Assembly (NCBI GenBank): GCA_902728285.1
Contig: CACVBU010000865.1
Coordinates: 3,797,008-3,861,007 of the forward strand
Source of the DNA: Clytia hemisphaerica
Taxonomy: Eukaryota > Cnidaria > Hydrozoa > Leptothecata > Clytiidae
DNA: 64,000 bases
Direction of reading: 5' to 3'
Positions 60,530 through 64,000 of the stretch are shown one piece after another. The position numbers and the translations under genes are program-made. Each line of letters begins with the position of its first letter. Position 1 is the first letter of the stretch. A model generated the notes under the pieces. It was not told the origin of the DNA and did not search any database. It saw only the letters and a program-made list of their open reading frames with translations.

Positions 60530-61297
60530 ATGAGAATCACAGCTATCATTCTTTGCGCACTTCTTTTATTTGCGTGTCTGGCCCAATTTTCAACAGCAGG
60601 TATTAAAACCTTTTCTTTTTTTGTACCAGACTCTTTTTGCTGACTGAAAAGATAACGGCAATTTTTTTTCAAAATATAAAAAACGTCCGTGGCGGCTGGG
60701 TAGTACAATCTGTCTGTATTTAACATTACCCCGTTTGAGTTCGACTTAGCGATAGTCAACCAAAAGAGGATCATATCATCAAGGCCTTACATTAAGTGAG
60801 TGTACACAAATATTCTAATAAACCTAAACGTAATATTTTTGTTCGTTTAGATGATGGCACAACAATGCAAAGACGCCGTCGATCTGGAACGGGAAGACGA
60901 CGTCACACAGGAGCAGGTGAAAAACAGAGGCGACGAAGACGTAGAACTCCCGGAAGTGGACGGCGTCGAAGAACTTCTGGTTATGGGACAGGTTACGGAT
61001 ACGGAGGTACATAAGAAGTTTTGACTTTAGATACCACCAATTTTGTTACTGTAAGCTGTAAGCTTTAGGTTCTTTTGTTTATTTTTGCACATTCCTACTG
61101 TACGTTGAATAGAAAATAGCATTAGAAAATAGCATGTAAGTAACAGATCTACGAATCCTATGTAATTGCCTAATTGTGAAGGGCTATTTTGAATCCAAAG
61201 ATATACTCGTATAAAAGTCAACTTCAGCACACAAGGATATTGGTATAAGTTGTGATCAATTTCTATTATTTTTCAACCTTCAGGTGATGACCATTAA
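60530..61297 (+). CDS. Secreted arginine-rich peptide, 79 aa
   Basis: Three exons in phase: 60530-60599, 60851-61006 and 61284-61297. Exon 1 is a textbook signal peptide (MRITAIILCALLLFACLAQF, ending STA) with predicted cleavage after residue 23. The mature part of about 56 residues starts acidic (DDGTTM), then has four arginine blocks of 4, 3, 6 and 4 residues separated by Gly/Thr/Ser-rich spacers such as SGTG and TPGSG, then a Tyr-Gly tail (YGTGYGYGG) and DDH. It contains 17 Arg, one Lys and no Cys. All six arginine codons are used, so this is not a simple DNA repeat. Exons meet at phase 1 with good GT and CAG sites. If intron 2 were retained, the protein would end YGGT. Family unknown. A cationic host-defence peptide, a matrix-binding peptide or a multi-basic precursor are all possible. 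Confidence 0.8.
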
Positions 61298-61399
61298 AAG
61301 GAAAGTAAAAACGTGTAAATCGTAATTTGATATGGTGGTTTTATTGATTTTCTGTAAAATCTTAAGCATATTCAATTTAAAATATTTTGTTGTATTATC

Positions 61400-61405
61400 A
61401 ATAAA
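61400..61405 (+). terminator. Polyadenylation signal of the secreted peptide gene
   Basis: AATAAA about 100 bases after the stop codon in exon 3, followed by a T-rich stretch. Confidence 0.6.
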
Positions 61406-61409
61406 AAGA

Positions 61410-62680
61410 ACAGTATTGTTTATTTTCATTAGGTATGAAATAGTAAAAGATAATTAAACTTTGATTTGAAATCATAGGCCTAAAAAACTGCACTTTCACC
61501 ATTTGATAACAAGAGTTAGGTATTTTAGGATTTGTTCTACCTTTCTTTTGTATAGGCATTCTAGGCATTAAGATTTTTTCGTGAGATAAACTAGGTGGTA
61601 ACAAACAGCTGATGGACAAGGAAACAAAAATCTATATAATAATATAATAATATAATAATAACCGTACGTGTCTAGAGTCTTTTATTGCAGCGTTTTGATT
61701 TTCGCTAGCGATTTTAGCCGTAAATTTTTAGGAATAGTTTGGAAAAGAACAACAGAGAATAGAAATAAATAGCATATCTCTCACCTTAGCCCAACTTTTG
61801 AGTGATTCTTATATTTTCTCTTCACTTCACAGAATTATTCTGTGCTCATTTATTTCGCCAGCAATGTTACGATGTCTCCTACTCTATCATAGCGGATGAA
61901 TTTATATTATGGATAGTGAGAAAAGTCGTCTGCATGTGACGGAATGTCTGGGACCACTAGTATTGTACAATAATCATATTTTTGCATAGTTTTTTCATTT
62001 TTCGATACACTTGAGGTGAAAACGGGTTTCATAATATGACTTCCCCTCTTCGATAATACTCTCATATCATTTTGAGAAATGCACGTTAAAATCAATTCAG
62101 ATTGTCCTCACAGGTTACAAAGTAGAGAACACAAACTGTGAGACTCAAAGTGTCAACTCAAACCCAGTCCCTTCGCTCAATCCTTTATTCTGATATCGTT
62201 CACCACGCTGCTGTCTAATACAAACTGATAACACAGAAATCATTAGAGACCACGTGCTCATACATACATGGAACTTGTTGCTGAACTCTGACGACTCTGA
62301 CCGATTGCTAGGAGTGTGCATTTTTACAGAGTGCTTGTTTGAGGAGGGAGAGCTGAGGTTTTTTGTTAAGACTTTCTAGGTTTATTAGTTCTATTTAGTA
62401 GTAATAGCCATTCTATTTTTGGTCAAACATTTTATGCTTCCCTCCGATGGACACATTGACACAATTTGAACGACGTTCTTTATCTCCAACGTGCATGGTT
62501 ATATCCTTTAATTATTACCATTAGAATCTGCTGGTTTCTGCTTGGAGCTCTTGAGTCTGTCTTGGGGAGTACTACAACTTCCTAATATTGCAACCTGCGA
62601 ACTTCTACTGATGCGACGCGACAAGAGTAGAGTTTTCGAGACAATGGATGCAAACTCGTCATATACCTTTACTGAGTTGC
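61410..62680. other. Intergenic stretch without recognised features
   Basis: AT-rich with an ATAATATAATA simple repeat near 61636. A short open frame at 62542-62739 has no recognisable motif. Confidence 0.35.
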
Positions 62681-62685
62681 TGAGA

Positions 62686-62835
62686 CAAGCTGGAGTTTTT
62701 ACAAGCTCTTATTTGATTTGGTTGGTCGTTAACCAGTAATAAAACAATTTTTTTACTTTTTCTAAAGAACGCGTCATCTCTATCACTTCGAATGACCAAT
62801 TAGTGAAGTATCTTGTAAAAACTCCAGCTCATCCC
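62686..62835. repeat. Inverted repeat around a short T-rich spacer
   Basis: AGCTGGAGTTTTTACAAG at the left faces its inverted form at the right, with further pairing of TTGGTTGGTCGTT and AATGACCAATT. Arms are about 45 bases with gaps. Possibly a small MITE. Confidence 0.5.
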
Positions 62836-63309
62836 GAGTTGCTGGGTGCTATTAATTTCTATTAAGAATTCAGAATCTTTAAAAAAGGGAGTATGTTCGA
62901 GTTTGGACCACGTTGCACAAGTCTAAAAAACTTAAAATTGCGGTGCCAATGATACTTGAATTGTTAAATGCTAATAAGGTTTTTGGTACTTTTCAATTTT
63001 AGCGAGAACAAACAAGAAAAGTATATGTCAAACACTCCAACATTTCTTCTTTTGATTCTTGATTGGGTCGATACCGCCGGTAGCTAAAAAAAAAGCTTTG
63101 GAAAGTTAAGCAGTTTCGTGAGCAAACACACGATTTTCAGCAGATAGTTATTATACAAAATGACTACTATGTACTAACTAGCGCGAGCCTCAAAATACAA
63201 AATAGACAAATTTCACTAGTTTCATATCATATCGAAAACTAGAATGTAGGGGAACTTTGCTGACGAATTTTAAAAGTGGATCAGGTCGGGTTAGCGTGGT
63301 ACATGGGTA

Positions 63310-63990
63310 TAACCCGGACAGTGAAAGTGACTGTCCCGCTTCGCACCCAACAACAATTTTACAGACCAAAAAATTTTCCGTCACTTTCGACTGTCCCGCT
63401 TCATACCCAAGATGGCGATTGTCGACTGTCCCGCTTCGTACCCAAACAAGAATTACACCACATCCTTCCACTGTCCCGCTTCGTACCCAAATCGGAATTA
63501 CGCCACACCCTTCCACTGTCCCGTTTCGTACCCAAAGTTGAACTATGCCACACCCTTCCGCTGTCCCGCTACGTACCCAAATTGGAATTTTGCCACACCC
63601 CTCCACTGTCCCGCTTCGTACCCAAGCAAGAATTACGCCACACCCTTCCACTGTCCCGCTTCGTACCCAAGCAAGAATTACGCCACACCCTTCCACTGTC
63701 CCGCTTCGTACCCAAAGTGGAATTACCCCACACCCTTCCAATGTCCTACTTCGTACCCAAAGTGGAATTACCCCACACCCTTCCACTGTCCTACTTCGTA
63801 CCCAAAGTGGAATTATGCCGCACCCTTCCGCACTGTCCTGCTTCGTACCCAAAGTGGAATTATGCCACACCCTTCCACTGTCCCACTTTGTACCCAAAGC
63901 GGGATTGTGCCACACTCTTCCACTGTCCCGCTTCGTACCCAAACAAGAATTAAGCCACACCCTTTCACTGTCCCGTTTCGTATCAATTGA
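63310..63990. repeat. 45-bp minisatellite, about 14 units, to the window edge
   Basis: Units of the form CACTGTCCCGCTTCGTACCC followed by AAG(C/T)..GAATTACGCCACACCCTTC. The period of 45 is a multiple of three, so long frames open on both strands, but a two-base insertion near 63827 shifts the register. Some units vary at GCAAGAA against GTGGAA. The array may continue beyond the window. Confidence 0.93.
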
Positions 63991-64000
63991 ATAAAAAAGA

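Noticed and set aside
63190-63994. Open frames up to 256 codons on both strands
   Set aside because: They come from a 45-bp tandem repeat. The frame shifts at a two-base insertion, and the opposite strand is equally open.

Overview
This is eukaryotic (metazoan) DNA. It is AT-rich, genes are split by GT..AG introns, and DNA transposons and MITEs fill most introns and intergenic space. The gene set (FBXL13/dynein regulatory complex F-box protein, COMMD1, twinfilin) plus CR1-like LINEs and an ISL2EU-type transposon suits an early-branching animal, most plausibly a cnidarian. The species is an inference and was not tested.

Layout. 1-17.5 kb: an FBXL13-like F-box/leucine-rich-repeat gene on the minus strand. 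Eleven exons could be joined in phase, and the 3' end runs off the left edge. One of its introns holds a small same-strand coiled-coil gene; others hold a LINE, several MITEs and a 16-bp minisatellite. 18.2-18.7 kb: an intronless COMMD1 gene (minus). 18.7-36 kb: intergenic, with a 2.7-kb transposon that carries two satellite arrays inside 8-bp target duplications, other terminal-inverted-repeat elements with readable target duplications, and two tRNA genes (Gln-CTG and Arg-CCT). 36.2-59.0 kb: the whole twinfilin gene (minus, ten coding exons, 343 aa). Its 16-kb first intron is a nest of transposons: a dead LINE is split by four DNA elements, one of which holds a complete ISL2EU-type transposon (THAP-DDE transposase plus SWIM-YqaJ-PHD protein) that itself holds a MITE. 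60.5-61.3 kb: a small three-exon plus-strand gene for a secreted, extremely arginine-rich peptide, the best candidate here for something undescribed. 63.3-64.0 kb: a 45-bp minisatellite.

Exons were joined by reading splice sites and checking codon phase; all junctions in twinfilin and FBXL13 are phase-consistent. Transposon ends were set from inverted repeats and flanking direct duplications read by eye. No database search was possible, so superfamily names rest on termini, duplication length and protein motifs.
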